DNA of 64,000 nucleotides. Source: Sphingobacteriaceae bacterium (GTDB lineage: Bacteria; Bacteroidota; Bacteroidia; Sphingobacteriales; Sphingobacteriaceae). Where the stretch lies: NCBI GenBank assembly GCA_017745075.1, contig JAGIAD010000028.1, positions 124,001 to 188,000 of the forward strand, in the 5' to 3' direction. The first letter of the stretch is position 1, and every line of letters begins with the position of its first letter. Under the pieces are notes generated by a model that was given only the letters and a program-made list of their open reading frames with translations, did not search any database and was not told the origin of the DNA. Below, piece after piece: positions 17,534 through 26,266 of this stretch. The translations under genes were made by a program, and so were the position numbers.

Positions 17534-18271
17534 ATGAAAATATTAGTTTGTATCAGTAACGTGCCAGACACGACGACAAAAATAACTTTTACCAACGATA
17601 ATACCGAATTCAATACATCAGGAGTTCAATATATTGTTAATCCTTATGATGAAATTGCTTTATCGAGGGCTATCGAGCTAACCGAAGGCGGTAAGGGAAC
17701 AGTAACGGTAATTAACGTTGGTGAAGCAGCCAACGATCCAACCATCAGAAAAGCACTGGCAATTGGTGCAGATGATGCAGTTAGGGTAAATGCAGCACCC
17801 AGAGATGCTTATTTTGTAGCTAAACAGATTGCAGAATATGCTAAAGACAAAGATTTTAATGTGATTTTAACTGGCCGCGAATCTATCGATTATAATGGTA
17901 ACCAGGTTGCTGCCATGGTAGGCGAATTTTTAGATATCCCATCAGTATCCATCATCAAAAAATTAACATTCGAAGGCGACACCGCAACTATCGAAAGAGA
18001 AATTGAAGGTGGTAAAGAAGTATTAACGGTTTCAGGTAAATTTGTGGCAAGCTGTGCCGAAGGTGTTGCAGAGCCAAAAATACCGAATATGCGTGGTATC
18101 ATGAGCGCCAGAACAAAACCTTTAACTGTTGTAGATGCGGTTACTATTGAAGAAGTAAGCAAAGTAACAAAATACGAGACCCCTGCCCCACGCGGTACGG
18201 TAAAATTAATTCCTGCCGATCAAACCGAACAGTTGATCAACTTGTTACATAGCGAAGCTAAGGTGATATAG
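17534..18271 (+). CDS. etfB: Electron transfer flavoprotein beta subunit
   Basis: EtfB binds AMP and pairs with EtfA to carry electrons from acyl-CoA dehydrogenases to the quinone pool through ETF dehydrogenase. The 245-aa length is typical. Visible features are the N-terminal MKILVCISNVPDTTTKI, the NPYDEIALSRAIEL region, the adenine-nucleotide loop around LTGRESIDYNGNQVAAMVGEFL and the C-terminal MRGIMSARTKPL. It is followed 93 bp later by etfA in the same direction, the normal operon. No acyl-CoA dehydrogenase gene is in the window. Confidence 0.97.
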   Translation: MKILVCISNVPDTTTKITFTNDNTEFNTSGVQYIVNPYDEIALSRAIELTEGGKGTVTVINVGEAANDPTIRKALAIGADDAVRVNAAPRDAYFVAKQIAEYAKDKDFNVILTGRESIDYNGNQVAAMVGEFLDIPSVSIIKKLTFEGDTATIEREIEGGKEVLTVSGKFVASCAEGVAEPKIPNMRGIMSARTKPLTVVDAVTIEEVSKVTKYETPAPRGTVKLIPADQTEQLINLLHSEAKVI

Positions 18272-18364
18272 TTAGCAGTTTCAGTTGCCAGATAAATAAA
18301 GAGATAATTAATCGAATTAATTCAATAAAATTTAATTCCCATCAGGGAATTCAGAGATAAATAT

Positions 18365-19333
18365 ATGTCAGTATTAGTATATGTAGAACAGGCTGAAGGT
18401 AAATTCAAGAAATCTGTTTTTGAAGCAGTTTCTTATGCCAAAGCCATTGCCGATCAACAATCAACCAACTTAACAGCTATTTCAATTGGTGATGTTGCAG
18501 AGAGCGAATTAAAAGAACTGGGTAAGTATGGCGCATCTAAAGTATTAAACGTTAGTGCCGATCAGTTAAAAACTTTTGTAAACCAGGCTTATGCAAGTGT
18601 TATTGCGGCAGCTGCAGAAAAAGAAGGTGCTGATATTGTTGTTTTATCCAACTCATTCTCAGGAAAAGGCCTGGCACCACGTATTGCAGTAAAACTTAAA
18701 GCAGGCTTGGCTGATGGTGCGGTTGAATTGCCAAGTACAGATGGAAAATTTACGGTAAAGAAAACGGCTTTTTCAGGTAAAGCATTTGCCATTACCGAAT
18801 TAACTTCTGCAAACAAAGTAATTGCTTTAAATCCAAATGCCTTTGGTGTTAAAGAAAGTGCAACTGATGCCGTTATAGAGAACTTTGCTGCTGATATTAA
18901 ACAATCAGACTTAGGCACTGTTATTAAAGATATTGTAAGGGCTACTGATAAAGTATCGTTGCCAGATGCAGAATTGGTGGTATCAGCAGGAAGAGGATTA
19001 AAAGGACCTGAAAACTGGGGAATGATCGAAGAACTTGCTGATTTACTTGGCGCAGCTACAGCATGCTCTAAACCAGTTTCGGATGCAGACTGGAGGCCTC
19101 ACTCAGAACACGTTGGGCAAACGGGTATTGCCATCAGTCCAAACTTATACATTGCAATCGGCATTTCTGGTGCGATCCAGCATTTAGCCGGTGTAAGCTC
19201 ATCAAAAGTTATTGTAGTAATCAACAAAGACCCGGAAGCACCTTTCTTTAAAGTGGCTGATTATGGTATTGTTGGCGATGCTTTTGAAGTGGTACCAAAA
19301 TTAATTGAAGCATTAAAAGCACATAAGGGATAA
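18365..19333 (+). CDS. etfA: Electron transfer flavoprotein alpha subunit
   Basis: EtfA carries the redox FAD of the heterodimer. The 322-aa protein has the N-terminal alpha/beta domain (MSVLVYVEQAEGKFKKS) and the conserved C-terminal FAD domain: VSAGRGLKGPENW, then KPVSDADWRPHSEHVGQTG and ISGAIQHLAGVSSSKVIVVI. The residues that contact FAD in known ETFs are in this block. Gene order etfB-etfA and spacing indicate one operon. A dispersed palindromic element follows the stop codon. Confidence 0.97.
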   Translation: MSVLVYVEQAEGKFKKSVFEAVSYAKAIADQQSTNLTAISIGDVAESELKELGKYGASKVLNVSADQLKTFVNQAYASVIAAAAEKEGADIVVLSNSFSGKGLAPRIAVKLKAGLADGAVELPSTDGKFTVKKTAFSGKAFAITELTSANKVIALNPNAFGVKESATDAVIENFAADIKQSDLGTVIKDIVRATDKVSLPDAELVVSAGRGLKGPENWGMIEELADLLGAATACSKPVSDADWRPHSEHVGQTGIAISPNLYIAIGISGAIQHLAGVSSSKVIVVINKDPEAPFFKVADYGIVGDAFEVVPKLIEALKAHKG

Positions 19334-19341
19334 TTCATTCT

Positions 19342-19400
19342 TGTCATCCTGAGCCTGTCGAAGGATCTAATAAAGATGTTTCGACAAGCTCAACATGACA
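19342..19400. repeat. Imperfect palindromic repeat between etfA and the nuclease gene
   Basis: TGTCAT (19342-19347) with following GAGC and TGTCGAA words mirrors TTCGACAAGCTC and ATGACA (to 19400). It belongs to the GTCAT...ATGAC family of dispersed palindromes. An ATG inside it (19395) is in frame with the next gene but is probably not its start. Confidence 0.65.
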
Positions 19401-19409
19401 TCCATAAAT

Positions 19410-20024
19410 ATGAAAAAAGTTAAATTAGATATTGTAGGTTTATCTTACAGCCAGACTCAATCTGGTGCTTATGCCCTTGTTTTAGGAGAAGTAAATGGTC
19501 GCCGTCGTTTACCGATAATTATTGGTGCTTTTGAGGCACAGGCCATTGCGATAGAAATTGAGAAGATGACTCCTAGTAGGCCATTAACACACGATCTGTT
19601 TAAATCGATGGCTGATACTTTTCATATCAATATACAGGAAGTAATTATTTATAATCTGGTTGATGGTGTTTTTTATGCAAAACTGATGTGCAGTGATGGC
19701 AAAAATACCCACGAGGTTGATGCCCGTACTTCAGATGCTATTGCTTTGGCTGTTAGGTTTAACGCCATGATTTATACCTACGAATTTATACTTGCCTCTG
19801 CAGGGATCGTTATTGAAGGAAACGACTTTCTTTTCCTCGAGAATATGGATTCGTTAACCAAAGAATCCGATGCTGATACCTTACCAAGCACCGGCAAACA
19901 ACAGGGCTTTGGCGATCTTACCTTAGAAGAACTTCAGCAAAAACTAAAGGAAGCCATAGCAGAAGAAGCCTACGAGAAGGCAGCAAGGTTACGCGACGAA
20001 CTTAATAAGCGTGGCATATCCTAA
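19410..20024 (+). CDS. Bifunctional nuclease family protein (DUF151) with C-terminal UVR motif
   Basis: A DUF151/BFN-type protein, 204 aa from the ATG at 19410 (MKKVKLDIVGLSYSQTQSG). The BFN core (about 1-135) contains LPIIIGAFEAQAIAIEIE, HEVDARTSDAIALAVRF and other family motifs. The C-terminal 40 residues (LTLEELQQKLKEAIAEEAYEKA, then LRDEL) form a UVR motif of the kind that mediates UvrB-UvrC contact. Plant and bacterial relatives have been described as DNase/RNase; activity here is not shown. The frame extends five codons up to an ATG at 19395, but that ATG lies in a dispersed repeat, so the later start is preferred. Confidence 0.9.
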   Translation: MKKVKLDIVGLSYSQTQSGAYALVLGEVNGRRRLPIIIGAFEAQAIAIEIEKMTPSRPLTHDLFKSMADTFHINIQEVIIYNLVDGVFYAKLMCSDGKNTHEVDARTSDAIALAVRFNAMIYTYEFILASAGIVIEGNDFLFLENMDSLTKESDADTLPSTGKQQGFGDLTLEELQQKLKEAIAEEAYEKAARLRDELNKRGIS

Positions 20025-20207
20025 TTTTTTTTAAAAATCATCCAACAGTTCGAAATTCCTGTAGATTTTCCCGAAAATCAATAAATAAAAAGCTAAATAC
20101 CAAAATGAGCCCCGATTTTTCAAAATAATTTAAGCTCATTTTGGATTATGACTTAAAAAAAATCTATATTCAGCTTTTACTTTCAATAATCAAACTAAAC
20201 AACTATT

Positions 20208-21587
20208 ATGAACGTTAAGTTTCGCTTAACTATAATGAGTTTCATGCAATTCTTTGTATGGGCTGCCTGGTTAATTACGATTGCAAATTACTGGTTTGGA
20301 ACCAAACAATGGGACGGTGCAGATTTTGGCGTCATTTTTTCTACAATGGGTATTTCATCCCTCTTTATGCCAACCATAACAGGTATCATAGCCGATAAAT
20401 GGATCAATGCAGAAAAACTCTATGCCATTTTACATATTCTTTATGCCGCTACCATGTTTTATCTGCCGCAGGTAGATAACCCACATACATTCTTTTGGGT
20501 AATATTGGTTGCCATGTGTTTTTATATGCCAACCATTGCCTTAAGTAATTCGATCAGTTACACTACTTTAAAAAATGGTAATTTTGATGTGGTAAAGAAC
20601 TTTCCTCCCATCCGTGTCTGGGGTACGGTGGGCTTTATAGCAGCCATGTGGATTACCAATTTAACAGGCAGCAAAGCAAGTGCAAATCAATTTTACATTG
20701 CAGGTGTTAGTGCTTTATTTTTGGGCATATATTCTTTTACACTTCCGGCATGTAAACCACAAAATTTAATCAGTGAGAAGAAAACATTTGCTCAAAAGTT
20801 GGGTTTGGAGTCATTTAAGTTATTTGCTGATTACAAAATGGCCCTGTTTTTTATTTTTTCCATGTTTTTAGGGGCTGCTTTGCAGTTAACCAATGCCTAT
20901 GGTGATGTTTTTTTAGATGAATTTAAATTGTTTCCTGTTTTTGCAGAATCTTTTGTAATCAAATATTCTACTATTATTTTATCTATTTCGCAGATATCTG
21001 AAACACTTTTCATCCTTGCCATTCCATTCTTTTTGAAGAGATTTGGTATTAAATGGGTAATTGCAATTGCCATGTTTGCCTGGGTACTCCGTTTTGGTTT
21101 ATTCGCTTTTGGAGATCCCTCTGCCAACTTATGGATGATTATTACTTCGTGTATTGTTTACGGAATGGCTTTCGATTTCTTCAACATATCCGGTTCGCTA
21201 TTTGTCGAAACTTCAACCACACCAAAAATACGTTCATCAGCCCAGGGCCTGTTTATGATGATGACCAATGGTTTCGGTGCGGTATTCGGAAGCCTGATAT
21301 CAGGGTGGATGATCAGTAAATATTTCACTACCTATTATACCAATATTGGCTCGTTATCAAAATATGTTAATAGCGAAGCTGATAATGCACATTTATTAAG
21401 TTTTTTAAAAAACAAGGGAATTACTGTGCTGCAAAATGGCGATTTAAGCAGAGCTTTGGATGTAAAAGACTGGCACAATATCTGGCTTGCCTTTACCATT
21501 TATGTTTTAGTAATTGCCATTGTTTTTGTAGTTATTTTTAAGCACAAACATACCCGTGCAGAAGTAGAAGCCATTAACCATTTATAA
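20208..21587 (+). CDS. Nucleoside permease (MFS, NupG-like nucleoside:H+ symporter)
   Basis: A 459-aa transporter with about 12 hydrophobic helices. The N-terminal half matches the nucleoside:H+ symporter family: SFMQFFVWAAWLITIANYWF, FMPTITGIIADKWINAEKLY and VRVWGTVGFIAAMW are positioned as in NupG/XapB. Proteins of this family import purine and pyrimidine nucleosides with protons across the inner membrane. The central cytoplasmic loop and C-terminal RAEVEAINH tail are unremarkable. The next gene follows after 17 bp and may be co-transcribed. The substrate is inferred from the family. Confidence 0.88.
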   Translation: MNVKFRLTIMSFMQFFVWAAWLITIANYWFGTKQWDGADFGVIFSTMGISSLFMPTITGIIADKWINAEKLYAILHILYAATMFYLPQVDNPHTFFWVILVAMCFYMPTIALSNSISYTTLKNGNFDVVKNFPPIRVWGTVGFIAAMWITNLTGSKASANQFYIAGVSALFLGIYSFTLPACKPQNLISEKKTFAQKLGLESFKLFADYKMALFFIFSMFLGAALQLTNAYGDVFLDEFKLFPVFAESFVIKYSTIILSISQISETLFILAIPFFLKRFGIKWVIAIAMFAWVLRFGLFAFGDPSANLWMIITSCIVYGMAFDFFNISGSLFVETSTTPKIRSSAQGLFMMMTNGFGAVFGSLISGWMISKYFTTYYTNIGSLSKYVNSEADNAHLLSFLKNKGITVLQNGDLSRALDVKDWHNIWLAFTIYVLVIAIVFVVIFKHKHTRAEVEAINHL

Positions 21588-21604
21588 TTTCTGATTAACC
21601 TCTT

Positions 21605-22735
21605 ATGTCAGCTGGTAAGTATAGAAAAGAACATAACTGTTTAAACTGCGGTTTTCACGTTGAGAAACATTATTGCAGCAACTGCGGTCAGCCCAACTTA
21701 GAACTGAAAGAAAGTTTCTGGACTTTCATCAGTCACAGTATTGCCCATTATTTTCATTTCGATAATAAATTTTTTCAAACTCTTTCTCCCCTTTTAACAA
21801 AACCTGGTCAGATTACGCTTGATTATTTAGCAGGTAAAAGAGCCCGCTATATCAATCCGGTAAGCATGTACATCTTTGTTTCCATTGTATACTTTTTGGT
21901 GGTATATTCTCCGAAAAAGCATACTAAACAAAAAGAAGATCATGATGTGGTTACCATAGAGAATTATAAAAAAGAAGAAAAGGTAAGCGATACTGTAAAA
22001 AATGCACTGAAAGAGGCCGGCGTACCTCACAATGCCATTATAGATAAAGCAGTTAAATCTATTGATAAAGACCTGGAGCTTAAGAATTTTAAAAAACTGA
22101 GCTTTACCGATCAGGAAAAAGAACTGAACAGGTTGAAAACTGAGAATTCTACACTCAAATCAGATTCATTAAGCGATGTTATAGAAGATTTTGAAGATAT
22201 TCATATCAAAAAAAATGACAGTACCTATTCGGCATACCTGGCCCGGCAGAAAAAGCTACCTGTAGCCGAACAAGATAGCTGGTACGAGAGAATGATTAAA
22301 AAGAGGGCTATTACTATTGGTGAGAAATCGGAAGTGATCCAGGAGACCCTAGAACATAACCGTCCCAAGCAGTACTTCCTGCTGATGCCTTTACTCGCCT
22401 GGTTTATCATGCTCAATTTCAGGAAAAACCACATCTATTATTTGGATCATCTTATTTTTACGATCCATGGCATGATGGCTTATTTTATCGTGGAGATTTT
22501 TACTGAGCCCATAATGAAATATGTTTTTGGCGAACATTCGTGGGTAAGCAATATTTTGGAGTTCGTTGTTACTATTTATCTGGCCTGGTACATGTTCACT
22601 GCACTTACTGTTTTTTACAAACGTAAAACCTGGAGTACCATTTTCAAAATGTTATGGATAGTGATCTTGTATTCGGTTGCTTTTAAGATTTCTGAATTGG
22701 TAATGATCAACCTGATTTATTATGTGGCTACATAA
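21605..22735 (+). CDS. DUF3667 membrane protein with N-terminal zinc ribbon
   Basis: A 376-aa protein of the DUF3667 family, which is widespread in Bacteroidota and has no known function. Residues 14-34 hold two CxxC knuckles (CLNCGF, CSNCGQ) that probably bind zinc. The DUF3667 core follows: FWTFISHSIAHYFHFDNKFF, then LLTKPGQITLDYLAGKRARY and PVSMYIFVSIVYFLVV. A long charged helical stretch (about 105-240) precedes further membrane helices. It lies 17 bp behind the nucleoside permease gene and is followed by a palindromic repeat and a bidirectional terminator. Confidence 0.88.
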   Translation: MSAGKYRKEHNCLNCGFHVEKHYCSNCGQPNLELKESFWTFISHSIAHYFHFDNKFFQTLSPLLTKPGQITLDYLAGKRARYINPVSMYIFVSIVYFLVVYSPKKHTKQKEDHDVVTIENYKKEEKVSDTVKNALKEAGVPHNAIIDKAVKSIDKDLELKNFKKLSFTDQEKELNRLKTENSTLKSDSLSDVIEDFEDIHIKKNDSTYSAYLARQKKLPVAEQDSWYERMIKKRAITIGEKSEVIQETLEHNRPKQYFLLMPLLAWFIMLNFRKNHIYYLDHLIFTIHGMMAYFIVEIFTEPIMKYVFGEHSWVSNILEFVVTIYLAWYMFTALTVFYKRKTWSTIFKMLWIVILYSVAFKISELVMINLIYYVAT

Positions 22736-22742
22736 TATTTCA

Positions 22743-22792
22743 CGTCATCTCGACAGATCTCTTGACTACATTGCACTTCGCTCGAGATGACG
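22743..22792. repeat. Palindromic repeat CGTCATCTCGA ... TCGAGATGACG
   Basis: Perfect 11-bp arms (22743-22753 and 22782-22792) with a 28-bp middle. It is the same family as the elements at 7771-7842 and 45899-46022. It lies between a stop codon and a terminator. Confidence 0.75.
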
Positions 22793-22812
22793 ATTAGTAG
22801 ATAAAATAAATT

Positions 22813-22855
22813 CCATAAAAAAACCACTCAATATTATTGAGTGGTTTTTTTATGG
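22813..22855. terminator. Bidirectional terminator between the DUF3667 gene and citrate synthase
   Basis: CCATAAAAAAACCACTCAAT and its exact complement ATTGAGTGGTTTTTTTATGG form a long stem with A and T runs on both sides, so it can stop transcripts from both convergent genes. Confidence 0.9.
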
Positions 22856-22866
22856 ATTAAGACTAA

Positions 22867-24156
22867 TTATTTTCTGTCTTTCAGTTCAACAAATTCCCTG
22901 TCTGTTTCACCAACGTAAATTTGGCGCGGACGACCAATAGGCTCTTTGTTTTCGTGCATTTCTTTCCACTGTGCAATCCATCCCGGTAAACGGCCTAAAG
23001 CAAACAGTACCGTAAACATTTCTGAAGGGAAGCCTAACGCGCGGTAGATAATACCGGAGTAGAAATCTACATTTGGATATAATTTGCGATCAATGAAGTA
23101 TTGATCGGTTAATGCGGCTTCTTCCAGTTTTTTAGCAATTTCGAGGATAGGATCATCGATACCTAAATTTTCTAGAATATCATCGCAGGCCTTTTTAATG
23201 ATTTTAGCCCTTGGATCGAAGTTTTTATACACCCTGTGTCCGAAGCCCATCATACGGAAAGGATCGTTTTTATCTTTGGCTTTGTTAATCCATTTCTCTG
23301 TATCGCCACCATCAGCTTTAATCAGCTCCAACATATCGATAACAGCCTGGTTGGCACCACCGTGTAGCGGCCCCCAAAGTGCTGCAATACCGGCTGCGAT
23401 TGAAGCATACAAATTACAGTCAGACGAGCCAACGATACGCACCGTAGAGGCTGAACAGTTTTGCTCATGATCTGCATGCAGGATCAGCAATTTATTCATT
23501 GCATTTACAACGATCGGGTTTACATCGTAATCTTCGGTACGCTGACCAAAGGTCATCCAAAGGAAATTGGTCACATAATCGTATTTATTTTTTGGATAAA
23601 TAAGCGGATGCCCCAATGATTTTTTATATACAAAAGAAACAATGGTCGGGAATTTAGCCAATAATTTAATGATGGTTAAATTCTGCTCTTCGGCGGTTTG
23701 GTTTGGCTTTAAACATTCAGGATAAAACGTAGACAGCGAGAAAATCAATGAACCCAGTTGCCCCATCGGATGCGATCTTGAAGGATAACCATCGAAGAAT
23801 TTCTTCATGTCTTCATGGATCAGTGTATGTTTGCTGATTTCAGCCTGTAGATCTTCAAGTTGTTTTTGTGTTGGCAGGTCGCCGTAAATAATCAGATAAA
23901 TCACTTCTAAAAAACTTGATTTTGCTGCAAGTTCTTCAATAGAATAACCCCTGTATTTTAAAATGCCTTTTTCACCATCTAAAAAAGTGATTTTACTTTT
24001 CGTAGAACCAGTATTTTTAAAACCAGTATCTAAAGTTACAAAGCCTGTAAGATCTCTTAATTTTGAAATATCAATGGCCTTCTCATCTTCTGTTCCTGTT
24101 ATTACTGGCAATTCTATTGTCTTACCATCAACTTTAATCTCTGCAATATCTGACAT
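22867..24156 (-). CDS. gltA: Citrate synthase (type II)
   Basis: Condenses oxaloacetate and acetyl-CoA at the entry of the TCA cycle. The 429-aa length and the N-terminal strand region (AEIKVDGKTIELPVITGTE) are those of the hexameric bacterial type. Active-site blocks are present: LHADHEQNCSAST, GPLHGGANQAV with its catalytic His, and MGFGHRVYKNFDPRAK with the second catalytic His; the catalytic Asp lies in the NVDFYSGIIYRALGFP region. It is a single gene with a bidirectional terminator downstream. Confidence 0.97.
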   Translation of the reverse strand: MSDIAEIKVDGKTIELPVITGTEDEKAIDISKLRDLTGFVTLDTGFKNTGSTKSKITFLDGEKGILKYRGYSIEELAAKSSFLEVIYLIIYGDLPTQKQLEDLQAEISKHTLIHEDMKKFFDGYPSRSHPMGQLGSLIFSLSTFYPECLKPNQTAEEQNLTIIKLLAKFPTIVSFVYKKSLGHPLIYPKNKYDYVTNFLWMTFGQRTEDYDVNPIVVNAMNKLLILHADHEQNCSASTVRIVGSSDCNLYASIAAGIAALWGPLHGGANQAVIDMLELIKADGGDTEKWINKAKDKNDPFRMMGFGHRVYKNFDPRAKIIKKACDDILENLGIDDPILEIAKKLEEAALTDQYFIDRKLYPNVDFYSGIIYRALGFPSEMFTVLFALGRLPGWIAQWKEMHENKEPIGRPRQIYVGETDREFVELKDRK

Positions 24157-24288
24157 ATTATTGTATTGTGTTTATAGCTTTCTAAATTATATAAAATTAA
24201 TATACATGCATAACAAATCTGTTAAATTAATATGAATAATTGGTCAAAATGACGTAACAATCATGCTTAATTAAACTTCTTTTGCATC

Positions 24289-24819
24289 TTATTTAGCCTT
24301 GATCTCTTCCGTTACCCTTCCACATTCCAGCATCGCTTTTCCATAGTAAGGATTTTTGATTTCCTTTTCGGTTGATAACCAGTCTCCTCCATCGCCTTTG
24401 TTGGCCATTGGGCAATGCTGTACATAAATTGTGCCTTTTTCAATATCGGCACCTTTCAGTAACGCAATTAAATCTGCACTTAAAACCGTAAAATCTTTTC
24501 TTTGCGAAACAAGATCGTTGCTTGTTGAAATTTTGGCCGCTACTGCCGCGGTTGGTTCGCATCCTTTATAGGCTGCTAAACTGGTTTGTAATAGCGCAGC
24601 CGATTTCTGGGCACTTACCGAATCTGATTTTACCAAAGCATCCTTTAAAGCCACGTATTGACCAAAAATCTCCGATTTCTGTTTGTCTTTTATCGCAACT
24701 TCGGGCTTAACGGTGGTAGAGTCTACTTTTGTTGAATCTTTGCTTTCTGTAGAATTTTTATTTGCCTGGTTGCAGGCCATTAAAGCAGTAAGTATTGCTA
24801 TTCCGAATATCCTTTTCAT
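24289..24819 (-). CDS. DUF3347 lipoprotein
   Basis: A 176-aa exported protein from the ATG at 24819. The signal sequence MKRIFGIAILTALMAC carries a lipobox, so Cys16 would be lipidated, and a Ser/Thr/Lys-rich linker follows. The C-terminal domain matches DUF3347: YVALKDALVKSD and the ending YVQHCPMANKGDGGDWLS, then NPYYGKAMLECG. DUF3347 domains often occur with heavy-metal efflux proteins, and the His, Cys and Met residues in QHCPM may bind metal; this is inference. A TTG at 24840 would extend the frame by seven residues but is unlikely. No metal pump is adjacent. Confidence 0.85.
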   Translation of the reverse strand: MKRIFGIAILTALMACNQANKNSTESKDSTKVDSTTVKPEVAIKDKQKSEIFGQYVALKDALVKSDSVSAQKSAALLQTSLAAYKGCEPTAAVAAKISTSNDLVSQRKDFTVLSADLIALLKGADIEKGTIYVQHCPMANKGDGGDWLSTEKEIKNPYYGKAMLECGRVTEEIKAK

Positions 24820-24867
24820 TGTATTTGGTTTTCGGCTCAAAATAGCAATTTAAATATTAAATCAATA

Positions 24868-24896
24868 AAAAAGTCCCGATTTTCATCGGGACTTTA
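24868..24896 (-). terminator. Terminator of the beta-barrel gene at 24916-25467
   Basis: On the minus strand AAAGTCCCGAT pairs with ATCGGGACTTT around a short loop, then T residues follow. Confidence 0.85.
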
Positions 24897-24915
24897 GAAA
24901 TATATGATGTTTCAA

Positions 24916-25467
24916 TTATAATTTGAAATTATATCCTAATCGGAGGTTAAACTGACCGGTTTTCATGAAATAAAGATCCGAAGCACTGTTGTTTACATAA
25001 CCTTCATATTTAATGCCTAAATCCAAGCCGTTTTTCCATTCATAACCTAAACCGCCGGTGTAAATAAAGTTCATGTTTGCACCTTCTTTAATGGCCAAAC
25101 CAGAACCAAGCTCGGTTGATAAGTACATTCTTTCAATCGGGAATACCCTGACACCACCCATTACCGGGATGAATTCGAATTTTAGCGGGCTGCCTTTCCA
25201 TTTTAAACGGGTGTAACCGCCAGAGGCCGTAACAGCAACGTAAGGACTTAAATCGTACTGAAGCCTTGCATCTGCACCATAACCATAATCCATTTCGGAA
25301 CGGTCTGGAAATAATCCACCGTTTATACCTACACCAATTTTGAATGCCATACCACTTCCGGTCGTCATTGGTTCGGTAGAACCCGTTGTTTGTGCTTTTA
25401 AGTTTGAAGTGGTTAAAATTGCAATTGCAGTTAAGCTTGTTGCAAAAAGTTTAGTAATTGTTTTCAT
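24916..25467 (-). CDS. Outer membrane beta-barrel protein (paralogue 1)
   Basis: A 183-aa secreted protein with signal peptide MKTITKLFATSLTAIAILTT ending near LKAQ. The mature part is rich in alternating hydrophobic/aromatic strands (GVGINGGLFP, VAVTASGGYTRLKW, AIKEGANMNFIYTGGLGYEW, GQFNLRLGYNFKL) and ends in a strand with a C-terminal Leu, as expected for a small barrel of the OmpA/OmpW-like size class. It is a clear paralogue of the next gene upstream: similar signal peptide, the shared ...GLGYEWKNGLDLGIKYEG motif, and the same ending. Own terminator; function unknown. Confidence 0.85.
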   Translation of the reverse strand: MKTITKLFATSLTAIAILTTSNLKAQTTGSTEPMTTGSGMAFKIGVGINGGLFPDRSEMDYGYGADARLQYDLSPYVAVTASGGYTRLKWKGSPLKFEFIPVMGGVRVFPIERMYLSTELGSGLAIKEGANMNFIYTGGLGYEWKNGLDLGIKYEGYVNNSASDLYFMKTGQFNLRLGYNFKL

Positions 25468-25566
25468 TGTTAGATATTTTAAGTTATCAATTGAGGGTTT
25501 GATGTATTTACGTTAAAATATCTGTTATGGATTTTATATTTTCATTTTTTTCAGGATATTATGAAA

Positions 25567-25596
25567 TAAAAAAGCCCCGACTTTAGTCGAGGCCTT
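25567..25596 (-). terminator. Terminator of the beta-barrel gene at 25619-26137
   Basis: On the minus strand GCCTCGACT and AGTCGGGGC form a stem with one wobble pair, followed by a T run. Confidence 0.8.
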
Positions 25597-25618
25597 CAAT
25601 ATAACCTGTGGGGCTAGC

Positions 25619-26137
25619 TTATAAACTAAATCCGTAAGCTAAACGCAGACCGAAAAATCCGGTGCTTGATCCGTTTTGTGCTAAACCTTCATATTTAACA
25701 CCTAAATCTAATCCGTTGCTCCATGCATAACCAACAGCTGGTGAATATACAAATGAAGTTCCGCTACCCGATTTAGTACCAAAACCGGCACCTAATTCAG
25801 CTAAACCGTAAATACCAGAGCCAGAATCGTTAAAGAAATATTTAACACCCGCTTTTACCGGAATGTAACCATAGCTTGGGTAATCAACACCTGTATTGCC
25901 GATTTCTTTACCGCTTAAATGAGTATAACCAGCTGTAATTGGAATAGATAATTGTTTATCAATATCAAATTGGTAACGTAAATCCGCACCTAATGCAACG
26001 CCATAAGCGTCGCTGGTTGGGATACCAGCTGTTATTCCAACTCCCAGTTTTTGAGTAGATTGGGCGTTGGCATTAGTAGTAAAGAATAAAGCCACAACAG
26101 CTGCTGATGTAGCAATAATTTTTGTAATTGTTTTCAT
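25619..26137 (-). CDS. Outer membrane beta-barrel protein (paralogue 2)
   Basis: From the ATG at 26137 the protein has 172 residues with signal peptide MKTITKIIATSAAVVALFF ending near ANAQ. The open frame continues 39 codons upstream to 26254, but that part has no signal character and is rejected. Barrel strands such as KLGVGITAGIPTSDAYGVAL, LSIPITAGYTHLSG and TGFFGLRLAYGFSL alternate polar and nonpolar residues. The motif GYAWSNGLDLGVKYEG is shared with the neighbouring paralogue, so the pair arose by tandem duplication. Each copy has its own terminator, which suggests separate regulation. Confidence 0.85.
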   Translation of the reverse strand: MKTITKIIATSAAVVALFFTTNANAQSTQKLGVGITAGIPTSDAYGVALGADLRYQFDIDKQLSIPITAGYTHLSGKEIGNTGVDYPSYGYIPVKAGVKYFFNDSGSGIYGLAELGAGFGTKSGSGTSFVYSPAVGYAWSNGLDLGVKYEGLAQNGSSTGFFGLRLAYGFSL

Positions 26138-26266
26138 GTTTAAGATATTGTTCTTTGAGTTAAACTTTATAACTGCAAAAAGAACAAAGGTTGTGCCAAA
26201 AGGGCTTTTTTGATGTTGTCTTGGCCATAATCCAACGTTAAGATGACCAAGCAAAGCTAATTTTCA

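Noticed and set aside
19395..19409. Upstream ATG of the bifunctional nuclease gene
   Set aside because: It lies inside a dispersed palindromic repeat; the ATG at 19410 starts the conserved domain.
26138..26254. 39-codon extension of the second beta-barrel protein
   Set aside because: It precedes an obvious signal peptide beginning at 26137.
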